Shown: piece by piece, positions 46,993-58,327 of the stretch | Layout of the letters: each line of letters begins with the position of its first letter | Numbering within the stretch: position 1 is the stretch's first letter | DNA from: Polytrichum commune | Taxonomy: Eukaryota > Streptophyta > Polytrichopsida > Polytrichales > Polytrichaceae | Direction: 5' to 3' | Length of the DNA: 64,000 bases | NCBI GenBank assembly: GCA_950295325.1 | Contig: OX485807.1 | Span: 11,497,001 to 11,561,000 of the forward strand | Made by a program: the position numbers and the translations under genes | The notes under the pieces: model-generated | Databases searched by the model: none | Seen by the model: only the letters and a program-made list of their open reading frames with translations | Told to the model about the DNA's origin: nothing

Positions 46993-49900
46993 ATGGGAAG
47001 AAGTAAGCAATTCTTTCTTTGTTTACAGAGCTTGGATTTTGGTTTCGATTAATGGCTGCACCGCTTGGTCTTCGTCTCTTTGGAAATGACATTTTTAATC
47101 TCCAATTCAGCCACTTCCTTTGCCTAGTTCTGAGTTTCAACAGAAGATGTGGCCTCGTTTTTCAGCTTTCTTCTACATGGGCACAGAGAGGAGTCCTTAA
47201 GCATAAGAAAGGTCTCTCTGGCGCATGCTTCTGCCTGCTTTGCAACTCACATATGAATGAAATGGAGAGTTCGCACCGTCTGTTATTTGTTTAGCTACTC
47301 TTGTTGGCAGTTGGCTTCGCTTGCTCTTCGTCTTTTCGGAAATGGCATTTTGTAGCTCCATTTCAGCCACTTCCTTTGCAGTTTTGAGTCTTCAAGAGAA
47401 GATTGCCTCCTTTTCTAGCTTTCTTTTACATGAGCATAGAGAGGAGTTCTTACGCATAGAAAAAGGTCTCTCTGGGGCGTGCTGCTGCCTCCTTTGCAAT
47501 TCACACGTGGATGAAATGAAAAGCTCGCGCTGTCCGTTAGTTGTTTGGCTACTCTTATTGGCACTTGTTGCAACCTATCCATAGTTTATTACCAAAACTG
47601 AAGGTTGTCACAAGTACCAAGGCTTTGGAGGGTTCCTAAGAGGGGAGCTTGTCAAAGCCCTCGTAGCGAAATTAAGTGTGTCTTCTCAAATAAACTGAAG
47701 TTTTGGCTTCTGGCTTTTGACTTTTGTTTTTCTTCGGTATTTTGTCTTTCCTCTCCTGGTTTCCTTCATGTCGAAATTGAGGACTTAGTATACACTCTAT
47801 GCGATAATTTGCTTGAGTTACCTCCGGAGATCAGTAGCAGAAACTCAAGACAAGGATTATTCACTGTCAGAGGGAACTGATGATGAAGTTAGCGGGAAAG
47901 TCGTGGAAGGTGGCTTCTTCCATACAGATAGATTGTTGTGAATGGCCTCTGGTCAAATGACATACCATTCTTGAGCTATTCGCTCATGTGTGATTTGTTT
48001 TGTATTTCGCTCTTGTCTTTGGTTGCTTTCTGTTGGTTGCTTTGTATTCAGTACGGAACTTTAAAAGCTTGAGATGAACTATGTACCTCTCCCCGAGTCT
48101 TATTTCATAGTTTAGTGGTTACCTTTACCTGTCATGTACACAGTCACAAGGATACTTTATTACTAAATTTCCTTATAGAGACTTAAGGTAGTGAAAATCT
48201 AAGGTCTTGCAAGTCAGAGGAAGGTAAGTCCAAGGAGCTCCCAAATTATGAGCAGTTCAGATATGCATTGCCTAAGCTCGGATGGCTTTGCTTGCTGTAG
48301 GTACGATGCCTTTAGTATTCTTGATTTAAATTATATATCTTTGCTTTTCTTGTGCAGGTAGGTTGCAGCGAAAAGTTGCGAGAGGGGATGAAGACCCTGG
48401 CGAGGGGTCTGACTCTCTGAGTTCCCCGTTGGCAGGCTCTCGCTGGTCAGATGGGAACCCTAATGTGGTAGAGGAGGTGCAAGCTGGTAGCTCTGCACTC
48501 GAAGGATCTTTGGATGCCCTGTATGAAAAAAGGTATTCTATTTCATGGCTTTCTGATGGTCTGAATTTAGCCTATGTGAAGCGCAGTGCAAGTTGTCAAG
48601 GTGAAGTAGTTAGAATTAGTGTGCTATTAGCTCTGGCTTTCAATAAATACATATTATTGAATTGATGCCACATTTACATTGCTTGAGACCCACACAAAAC
48701 CCACTTGGATATTGTAGTTTTGTATTATAAAAGATGAATCAGGAAGCACCTTGTAGTATCATTGGAGCAGTAGAGGTGACAATGTTCTTCTATGTGGTGG
48801 TATGCAGGGCGGCTACGAGGGAAGCAGGTCTGAAAGGTCTAATCAGAGCTTTCACACAGGAGGTCATGTCTAACTATGTTGAAAACAAGTACGTGTATTT
48901 TCTCTCTCTGTACATGTCCTCTCTTTTGTTGCTTTTCTTTGATTTGATTTAATTTGATTGTATCTGTAGTGCACCAGGGTGTAGGTGGTTGAGCGTACAT
49001 TGTTGGTTGGAAATTGTGCGGCTTTCTGCAGCGTGAGGTTAAGTAGTTCTTTTCGTTTGCTTTGGTTTGCAGGTACGAAACAATTGGACATCAGCTGCTT
49101 ACCTGCGTAAAGAAGGGAGGCTCTTCAGAGATTGCCTTAGCAGCTCGAGCTCTTGGTCAGTGATGTCCTATTGCGAAGCTTGAACTGCCATTTACACAAG
49201 TGGATATATATTTTTTGGATTGCACAAAGCAAGTGAAAGGATTTTCAATGGGTGCTTGTCATTGACAGTGATGGAATTGGCTCTTGGCAGGTTTGTTGGT
49301 ACTTACACTTGGAGTAGGTGATGCTGCAAGTCAAGTAAAGGCAGAGTGTGAACAGTACCTTGTGAAAATTGCCAAGTCGGCATCTGCATCCACTTCTAGG
49401 ATAGCTGTAAGATTTCTCCTCTTTTTCAAATTTTCTCACGATTTCTTTGTACGCAATCTTCTCAAATTCTTGTATGGACGTATCCTCACATTGGGTGCTT
49501 TTTCATATGCTGGGGCAGGCACTGGAGGCTTTAGCAATCATGTGTTTTGTCTGCAATGTCGATGAATATAAAGAGGAAGAAATGGCCATTTTCTGGCAAA
49601 TATTTGGACATGCTGGTGTCGAAGCTTCAGACCAGGTATTGCTACCTGCTATCCATAACTGTCTTGCTGTGCTGATACATGTTTTGAAAGCACTTTAAGC
49701 AGGATGATGTGGAAAAGGCAATGAAGTATATATTGAAATACCTTATGTAGTCAATCAAAGGTTTTATGCACTGATTAATCTTGTGCTTGGGTGACTGCAG
49801 AAGCTGAAAGTTCATCAGCCTCCAGATGCGGTGAAAGCAGCTGCATTGTCAGGATGGACTCTCCTTTTATCCACGTTGATGCCCTTGCAAATACCTACAG

Positions 49901-52900
49901 CCCTCTTGACTTCGTAAGTCTATGTTCTTGACCTATTTTTCATGGGGGCCTTGGTCTGACTTCCATTCTAGAGTGTCACAATTTATGTAAGGTTTGTGGG
50001 CTTATGTGGCCACTTTTCATAATTGAAAACCTACATTTGAGTGATATATGGCAAGGCTTGCAGTTAAGAATATAACCAAACAGACGTGTTACAATGAGAT
50101 TGGACTATGTGCTCGAAATGTTGACACCATTCTAGGTTCAATAGGTAACGCAATGGGGAGGGTCTATGTGATTGTTTTAAGAGAAAAGAGTATGTCTATG
50201 TTGATCTACTATATAGCTTTGATTCTGAAACTTGAAATGAGAATCTTTGTGATTTGCAATTGCTAGCTGGATCCAATTCAATGACCAAAATTGTCTGTGG
50301 AAGTGGAAGTGCCCACAATAGGGCTGCATATGTTATATATGAAGAAACCTTTAGTGTACTCTTTGTGTCATGAGAGCTAATTTGGACTTTTTGCTAATTT
50401 GGACTTTTTCTTCAGGAGCTTCCCGGTGTTGTCATTGCTCTTGGAAAGTCAGGACATGGCAGTTCGTAGAGTAGCAGGGGAGGCAGCTGCTACACTCTAT
50501 GAGGCAATTTATGATGGTGCTGATACTGGAGGTTGTGACAGTGAATCGACAGACAGTTCTATTCCTGACCTTGAGGAAGTAACCAAAGATCAGGTGCTGC
50601 ATCAAATGAAAACCCTTTCCGTAAGTTCGACGAAAAAATTTCAGACACGGAAAGAACGGGCATTGCAGCGTAAATCTTTCCGGCAGTTGTTGACCACACT
50701 AGAGGTATGTGGTCGTTCATCCTAAGAATCCTCTTGTTGATTCACATTGGGACATGTGTCAATTATGCTAGAGCTTGGGGGCCTGTGCCCTTTGAAATCT
50801 ACAAAACTCTTGTTGGTGGAAAAGGCCACCTAGACCGTCCCACTTCACTTCACACTACACCGTCTATGGTATTTAGTGTCCTGTACACTATTTGCAAAGG
50901 GCCTAAACTAGATGCCCAGAGGTCTCAAAGTGTTTCGCCCGCTAACTGCAGATATGATTTCATAAGTAACTTCTTCAAGTGAAAAATATCTTTATTATGA
51001 CATTTAGAGTAGCACATTGGGATACGGTAGATGATAGTCTTGCGTTTTAGTATTCAGGGGAAGATATTCTTGAGCTTACTAATTGTAAGTGTCATGCGTT
51101 TAAATTTTAGTATGCCATGGGAAGATACTCTTGAGCATACTAATTGACATCCACCTCATAACACTATGGAACTTACTCATCCTAAGATATTAGGAAGCGC
51201 ACTCGAATGCCAAGTGTCATGAGAGAACACTTGTGGTGAAGTTGTTAATCATCAATATAACCTAGCATACGCTTCAAAATGCATGAAAAACCTAAATGGA
51301 GTCTTACATGGCATGCAATGGATAATGTTTCATGGTCTACCGGATTTTGCTACAAGCCCATCTCAAATAGTGGGTCTAACACAGAACTTGGAGACCATGA
51401 CATTCCAAAACTCACAACCCTTGATTTATTAAAACTTATTGTGTGGAGGGGCCAACATGAATAGGGTGGTTGCGTATGTCTTTACACTACACTTGTGATC
51501 AGACGAAATCCTGTTTCAATTTTCCATGGTTTTAAGGGCCCTACAATTTCATAGTCGTAGTGTACAGGGGCCCTTAACCCCTAAATGCCCAAGAAGCTAA
51601 AAGGTGGTTGCGAGCGTTTTTCACATATATATCTCTCAAGGCAAACTTGACATAATAAAGTTTTGCACTGTCTAGATTAAATGGATCGAAATTTCATATC
51701 AATGACTCTAATATATGGACCTTGAAGTGGTTGGAACCCTTAAATTAGCTGTTTTGGGAAAGTAACAATGTCGGTGACATGAATATTTTTGGTTTTTTCC
51801 ACCAAATTATGCAGTTCCAGTTTTTAGCCAATCATATCAAAGATCAAGTGATTTTGATACATTTTGGATTTTTTATTATTTTCTGAAGGAAAATGCTTGT
51901 AAAATGATTTGGTGGAGACCAAGAATAAAGATTCATAATCCAACTGCACAGATGTGATTTAAAATTGACTCCCTAAAACTCTCTCTTGTATGCCAACACA
52001 AAATTAAGTTTCTGATTCATACTTTATAGTACATCTTTGATTCAAGCTAAAACCCCCAGGCTTTTAGGGGTTAAACTATCTCAGGTCACCTGTCTAAAGC
52101 AGCCAGAGTCAGTGATGTGTGAAGCATTTAACTCATCTTAAATGATATAGGTAAGTTCTTTTCTTGATTTGCTCATCTTTACATTGACCAGGATGGAGTG
52201 CCTCGGGAAGTGAAAATAAAGATCCCCAAGTGCAAGGTGTTGATTATCAGAACCTGGAGTGAAACCGTACAGGTGGCTGGAACTTCCTTTTTTCTCTGTT
52301 GCTTTGCAATGTTCCATATCTTTCTATTTTCTATGCTCCACTCTCCAAGTGACATGTGTGTTTGTGTCTTTTTTTCACTTTCCAAGTGACTTGTCTGTTT
52401 GTGACCAGTATTTCATTTGGAAAATGTTTAATCAAAGGGATCAAGCCTGTAATTTAAAGGGAAATACTAGATTATTTATGAAATTTGCTGATGTTGTTTA
52501 CCACTAGTAGAGGCAACTTTGAAGCATGTGTGAATGCTTTTGTTCTTTCTATGCTGACCAGCTGTGTTTTGTTAATGCAGTTGAATGGTTTAAAACGGTT
52601 CCTAGGTGAAGGATTCCAAGTGCACATGCAGGTCAGTTTCTCACAACTTTGCTTTGTACATGCCATCTCAAATTGGTGACACCTGAAGAATGCATTTTGA
52701 CTCTCTTAATCTTACTGCAACTATAATGCTATATTACTACCTAAGTGCAGTTTAATAATCTTAGTGTATAATCTCCATTTGTAGTTTGAGTTGTATCCTG
52801 GGATGATTAGTTTTACTTCTCTTTCCCTACAGGTGTATGCCCATTGGGAAAGAAAAGTTGAGTGTTCTGTGTTTGGTATTGACAATTTGGATGTGTGTAG

Positions 52901-53712
52901 ACCTTCGCAATAAATACCCTTCATGGCTGTGTGAACAGAATAATACCCTATTGCACGATATATTTGGCATTGAAGTTGAAGATGTGCCCGTCTTACTCAG
53001 CTCAAAAGAAAAGGTACTGGCAGCGATTCTGTCTAGGAATCACATAGTTCTTATGAGGGGTAAAACATGAGAGCATTTGATAACAACTATTGTTTTTCTT
53101 ACAAATTGCTGTTATAAGATTGAAAGTGGCCACTTCCATTTTGCACCTTTATATGTCTTTAGAGTCTATATGAAAAGCACACCTCTATAAAGTGGCTTAA
53201 ATTATTTGGCAGAAGTAATCTCATTAACTTTTGAAATAATAGAAGAAATTATCCCATTTAAACATGTAATGTAGTTGTTCAATTGAAGTAGTTGTGAATT
53301 TTACACCACATTAAACTCAAAGGGCCGTAAAGTTGTTGCACCTCATTAAACTTATAAATTTTGTCAGAAATATGGGATGAGTGAATTACTACGTCTGTTT
53401 TTTCGAAGTCTGTTATTCAATTTTGTTGGCATCATTGGGTGCAGAAAATGCTGTGGTCGCCTAATTCCGCTGCATGCAAGGCACGCACCAAACTTCTGAA
53501 CCGCACACGATTGAATAATCAGGTGAACCTCGAAGAAAGACCCTCTCACCACCCATTGATTCTCATGTTGTAACTTGACATAGCTTATCTCCACTGGAGT
53601 TAATGATTTTAAGCATTATTGATGGTAGATTCTCATGGATTCATGTTTGTTGTGGTTATTGCAGGCTGAGAAAACTGCTCATTTCAGTACTGATGAGTGC
53701 GACAGTGACTGA
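46993..53712 (+). CDS. Interferon-related developmental regulator (IFRD) family protein
   Basis: Proposed 14 coding exons: 46993-47002, 47838-47909, 48358-48532, 48808-48888, 49073-49155, 49291-49406, 49519-49635, 49801-49913, 50416-50704, 52192-52272, 52581-52631, 52939-53013, 53445-53522, 53665-53712. All borders are GT-AG and phases agree, giving 462 residues, the usual plant size. Landmarks are DALYEKRAATREAGLKGLIR, LGLLVLTLGVGDAASQVKAE, the IFRD helical repeats (SFPVLSLLLESQDMAVRRVA), a basic segment (TRKERALQRKSFRQL), then the IFRD C-terminal domain (GLKRFLGEGFQVHMQ, LLHDIFGIEVED) and KMLWSPNSAACKARTKLLNR. Relatives act as transcription co-regulators or ribosome-associated factors; the role in plants is poorly known. 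Exons 3-14 are well supported. Exons 1-2 rest on phase and the MGR start only. The 1.49-kb intron 9 contains a foldback (51531-51572). Confidence 0.85.
47054..47572 (+). repeat. ~260-bp diverged tandem duplication in IFRD intron 1
   Basis: 47054-47310 and 47311-47572 align along their length, sharing CAGCCACTTCCTTTGC, AAGGTCTCTCTGG, GCTGCCTCCTTTGCAA-like and TTAGCTACTCTTGTTGGCA-like blocks. Both copies keep an open frame containing KGLSGACxCLLCNSH, ending in a stop in each case. In my gene model they lie in the first intron; they could also be transcribed 5' leader. Confidence 0.8.
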
Positions 53713-55689
53713 TTCATCCGAATCTCAGTTATATCTCATTCATACTACTTATAATTACCATAATACTTGTTTCAAGATTTCAGCAAATAAAGAAAAGAAA
53801 ACCATTTAGGAATTGTATGTCGAATCATTGATTGAACCATTAAAGATACCGACAGACCCAACAATACCACTTCAAGCTGTGCAGGTGGAGAGAAGTGATT
53901 ATTGTTCATGGAATGTGTTTTAGCTACAGATTAGGCCAGGACCTTCATTTTCAGGATATATTTCCTCAAAGTGGTGGGCACATGCCCTTGTTAGAAACAT
54001 TGGTGACAAGCTCTGGTCAGCACCCAGTTGCCCAATTCATGTTAACTTCCTGATTGTATTGTTCTGATTTACCAGAACCAAATTTCTCATGATACAGTAA
54101 TATACATTTGCTATTATCTTAGTTCATTCCAGAACTAATTTTGCAGACAAGTTTGCTATGTGATGAAGTTAGATGGACAGTTATACTTGACCCAAATTTC
54201 TGTGCTCAGATTTCGGGAGTCTGCAATTTCTGTGTCCAAAACATTCTTCAGTGTTTGCCAAAAACATTCTGGGGCTGCCTTGCACATGGACCAAGAGCTG
54301 TGACAATGAAATTTAAAGGCCTTTGAAAATCATCCAAAGGCCCCCATTGCAATAAAATGTTATTTGGGGTCCATGGCAATTTGATTGCTTGTCACAGCCC
54401 CTAATTTTGTGTTAGACCTGCTAATTTTGGTGGGCCTGAGGCAACATCTAGTAGTCCACTTGGTGCCATGTAACATATCATATAGATTTTTCATTTATTT
54501 GAATTTGTTTGGTCATTCAAGCTTTCAAGGTCTAGTGTAAAGTGAACTTGGACCTTCTTTGGCCTCTTGACCGATCACATAATTTATATATCACGGGTCA
54601 AAGGTCCTCAAGCTCCAGTGAAAAGTGGCCCGCAGCTTGGAATAAAAGTCCTTGAAACAATGTGCATTTCATTTGAACACTTTCTTAAAGGTAGTTGCTA
54701 TTTGACCATAACATTAACTAGTTGTGTGATGAGGTTTATTGGGCCATGTCGAGTAGAGGGGTGCCTATAATTGATCACTTAAGAGGTTTTGTGTAAGATG
54801 TGGAGAAGTATAAGGTGGTGCAACTTTTTTCCATGCAGGGAAGATAAAAACAAGGAGGATTGTCGTTTTTCGGCAATGTTATTTCTTAAATTGAAATTGG
54901 TTGGCAATTAAAGAGGTAAGGCAACGATCAGCAATTGTTGATGTTGAAGATGAAGAAGGGCACCATAAACTGACATCCAAACGTTGACGCTACAAGGACC
55001 CCAAAAACACCACAATTTGCAACCACAATCTCATTACTAGATCAAAAAACAACCAGAAGAATAAGAGAAGAAAAACCACCTATGAACTCCATCCTCACTC
55101 CACCTGCAATGAGCTCCACAATGAGAAACCTTTAGGGTTCCCATAGAGTGGTCTTTCCCCTCTCGTCCTAAACCTTAAATTTCATAGAGGAATGTAATTC
55201 ATATATTGGATGAAATGTTCATTTGGATCTCTTGTAGATAACCCACTTCATTATAATTGACTATGAGCTTAAAAGCAGAAATCCAACTAGGATTAGATGA
55301 ATAATATGCCTAGTACACTTACAAAATCTAGAATAAATAATACATGTACCTTATGCATATTTTGTAACCCCTAGGCACAATTAATACCCCTCTTGTGTAC
55401 GCATGTGGGTCCACTCTTTCAACAATGATTAGTGCACCCCCAAAGGGCGGGGTAGAATGGCTTAGCAAGCAAAACCTTGCATGCTCCAAGTAGCAATGTG
55501 CTCTAGGGTGCTTCAAGTTGGCATTTGTCCATGGATCTCTCCAGTGATCGAGGAGATTTTTGGGCATAATCGGTTGAGATCCTAGTGTTTGCAAGTCCAC
55601 CCGGTTACATGTTGACATCCTCCGGTTTTCCTTTATGAAATTGGAGTATATTCTATAGATTCCTTTAAAATGATCGGTAATTTTCCTGC
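53713..55689. other. IFRD 3' flank and intergenic DNA
   Basis: No gene recognised. The diverged repeat shared with 35705-35785 begins at 55690. Confidence 0.4.
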
Positions 55690-55775
55690 AGTCTTGAACT
55701 TCAACTGGTTATTCCTCAAACTCAACTGGTTCATTTGTAACTAACTGTCGGTTCTCCCCGATCATTGGACCTCTC
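55690..55775 (+). repeat. Dispersed repeat, copy 2 (copy 1 at 35705-35785)
   Basis: Aligns with 35705-35785 in the same orientation, ending in GTTCTCCCCGATCATTGG. Intergenic. Confidence 0.6.
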
Positions 55776-56229
55776 TTAACAAACTTGTATTAATTTATTT
55801 TCCCTAACCCTCCCATTTCCCTTGTTGAAATCCTCCCGCTTCTCCCAAGGGACGATTGCCACATGACTTTTCCTCCCCCATGGAATTCTCCACGTCCATG
55901 ACAAATCCTTGAATGAGAAAGAGCTCAAAGATGGCGGTTGCACTCCACTCCTAAGATGCTCCAAAATTGCCATGTTTTGTAACATGTGCACTTTCATCAT
56001 AATCGTCCTCCCTTTTTGGAGCAAAATTGTCCATCTTCTCCTAATCTCGGAGCTATGCGACTCCAATTGTGGACATGTGTAGCGAAATTAGGGTTTGGAT
56101 GTCGCAAGGGAGTTGGAGAAATGAGCGGCAATGCGCCCTTGGTTTCAAATGCCTTGACGCACCTAAGATCATCTAGGGAATGTTGTTGGGTAGACTGCTT
56201 GTGCCATGGGCTATGGCATCTACCACTCA

Positions 56230-56634
56230 GAGCGTCCCCACCAGACCGGGCATGGGGCATGCCAACGCCCAAAATGGGGCATCCCGGGTTCTTAGGTGGC
56301 GGTACCGGCATAAATTGAGCCCCACCAGTGTCCGGTCCCTCATAATTTAGAACCGACCTGGGTATAGTAAAGACCTTCCCCCGCCATAAATGGTTCAGAT
56401 AACGACCCGCCAAGAGATTACTTTAATATGAGATACTCCGATATCTTACTTTATCCCATGTCAGATAATTGGTGTCGTTGTCTTATTGATTGCTTCCTAA
56501 TTATACCGGGGGTATGCCTAGGCTTTGGTGGGCTTTGACTCAAGATGAGTTGCCCTGCCCAAGAGGAGGGCTCCCAAAAAGTATAAAATATTATATACTC
56601 TATTTGGGCTGTACCCGATCTGATGGGGATGCTC
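56230..56634. mobile_element. 405-bp miniature inverted-repeat element (Tourist/Harbinger-like)
   Basis: The left end GAGCGTCCCCACCAGACCGG and the right end, reverse complement GAGCATCCCCATCAGATCGG, differ at only four of 25 positions. TCA flanks both sides (56227-56229 and 56635-56637), consistent with a 3-bp target duplication of the PIF/Harbinger type, though TTA or TAA is usual. GAGCATC(T/C)CCA-type ends are common in plant miniature elements. No coding content. Confidence 0.8.
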
Positions 56635-56637
56635 TCA

Positions 56638-57914
56638 CCGTGTGCACTAGGTGACTATGTTTTACGACAACATGGGTGTGTATGGGCAAAAGTCACATGC
56701 AAAGCATGCAATTCATGGAACATGAGTTGAGACCTAGAAGATGGAACACTGAACAATCCATTGGGTTACGAGGGTCTTGCGGGTCACTAGGCTTGGCAAT
56801 GATTTTAAAACATACGCCACAAGTAATGTGAGAGGAAGTTACCCACCTAAATGGGAGAGGACTAATTATAAGCAAGTTATAGGTTAGTTGCTTATTAATA
56901 GTAAATATTTGTCCGTCCCTATCAATGCTAAGTGGCAACCTCACCTAAATAGTAGCTACTAGTACTACACCGATCATCCCACTTAGTGCGTGGTACTATT
57001 CGGAGGTATGCATTGCTTTAACTATTTAATGAGAATGTAATTATCTACCAAACAAAGTCAAATATGTTCTATAATGTCCAAATATCCTCTTGTAACTTTT
57101 GTTGGTAGAAATTGAGCTCATGAGTACGTAAGATGTTATTGCACTGCATAATTCCGAATAGTAGCATGCATTAATTGGGATAATTAATATAGTAGTGACC
57201 ATGTTGGGGGTACAAACTTCTTGTTGTGCTAGACCATTTGTCTCGTTAGTGTGGGTGACCATTTGGAGTTATGCAATGCTATAACATTTTACTAAGTGTA
57301 TCACTTTATACCCCAAATAACATAAGTAGTTAGTATGCACACCGAAGAAAATGATATAACTTAGTTGGTAAAAATTAAAATGCCGGCAAAAAGTTCTAGC
57401 AACACGTAACTCCGAATGGTGTCCCACACTAATTAGACAAAACAATATAGCTTATGACCAACATCAGAAGCACCCCTGCATGACACAAATACCTCCCTCC
57501 TTCTCATTTACATTGATTTTATACATGTTGCCGAATTTAGGAGTGGAAGTTCAATTGCTTGTTGAATAATGTTATGACCAAGCGACGTCTAAACGTAAAT
57601 AAGTTGAAAATAATTTGTAATATAAATCTTGTAAAAAGGAAAGAAATTAAAAGCTAAAATGAGAGGAAGTTGAAAAATGCAACACTACCAATATTACCCA
57701 CATCATTACCTCTTTTTTTGTCCTTTTACTTTACTTTTCTATACGGTGTTCTCTGCTTTTACTTTTGTTACATATGGGTATAAATTAGTACTTTTGCAAT
57801 GATGATGAACTTAAACTTTATATCCCAACTGGTTACTTCTTTAATCATTCTAATCGTCGAGGTTGCGAAGATATCGGTGAAATTTGTCATTGACAAGTTC
57901 TGGTCCACACATTC
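56638..57914. other. AT-rich intergenic DNA
   Basis: No gene or repeat recognised up to the TATA box of the small coiled-coil gene. Confidence 0.35.
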
Positions 57915-57920
57915 TATAAA
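57915..57920 (+). promoter_or_regulatory. TATA box of the small coiled-coil gene
   Basis: TATAAA 50 bp before the ATG at 57971, in a suitable position for a short 5' leader. Confidence 0.5.
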
Positions 57921-57970
57921 ATCCAGAGAGCTTTGCATAAATTTGTTGAGAGAAAGAAAATAAGTATACC

Positions 57971-58327
57971 ATGGGCTGCCATACTGGAAGGGCGAGGTCC
58001 TCATGTGCACAATGTGCTCTAGACTTGTGTCAACAAGCAAAGGAGCGTGAATTAGAAGAATTGAAGGCTAAAGCACGTGAATGTGCTTTGGAGATTGAAT
58101 CAGCTTGTGAAAACTTGGACGAAGAAGATGCTTGGAAGGCAAAAATGCGTCGACGGGCAATGGACGTGGAATTGGCATACACAGAGTTGAAGTTGCGCAA
58201 ATCACAACTCCAAGAGGTCAAACGCAAATCAAACAAAGACAAATATGGACTTTTGGCATTTTGTTTTGTTGCCCTTTGTAACATTGTCGTGGACAAGATT
58301 CTTCACTGGCCCTTATACTTGATATAA
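57971..58327 (+). CDS. Small coiled-coil protein, possibly tail-anchored
   Basis: A single-exon frame of 118 codons starting in a favourable context (ACCATGG) with a TATA box 50 bp upstream. The N-terminus is cysteine-rich (MGCHTGRARSSCAQCALDLC; a CxxC occurs at 13-16), and MGC at the start could be lipid-modified. Residues about 22-88 are highly charged and helical (QAKERELEELKAKARECALE, MRRRAMDVELAYTELKLRKS), predicting a coiled coil. The C-terminal ~25 residues are hydrophobic (YGLLAFCFVALCNIVVDKIL) and may anchor the protein in a membrane. An AATAAA-like signal follows near 58541. I recognise no family. The composition and promoter make it more than a chance frame, but expression is unproven. 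Confidence 0.55.
   Translation: MGCHTGRARSSCAQCALDLCQQAKERELEELKAKARECALEIESACENLDEEDAWKAKMRRRAMDVELAYTELKLRKSQLQEVKRKSNKDKYGLLAFCFVALCNIVVDKILHWPLYLI

Noticed and set aside
47019-47584. Two small proteins encoded by the tandem copies in IFRD intron 1
   Set aside because: Frames differ at both ends, copies have diverged without clear constraint, and the segment fits a spliced-out intron.
55986-56413. Overlapping 110- and 138-codon frames
   Set aside because: They extend into the miniature element at 56230 on both strands and show no conserved motif.
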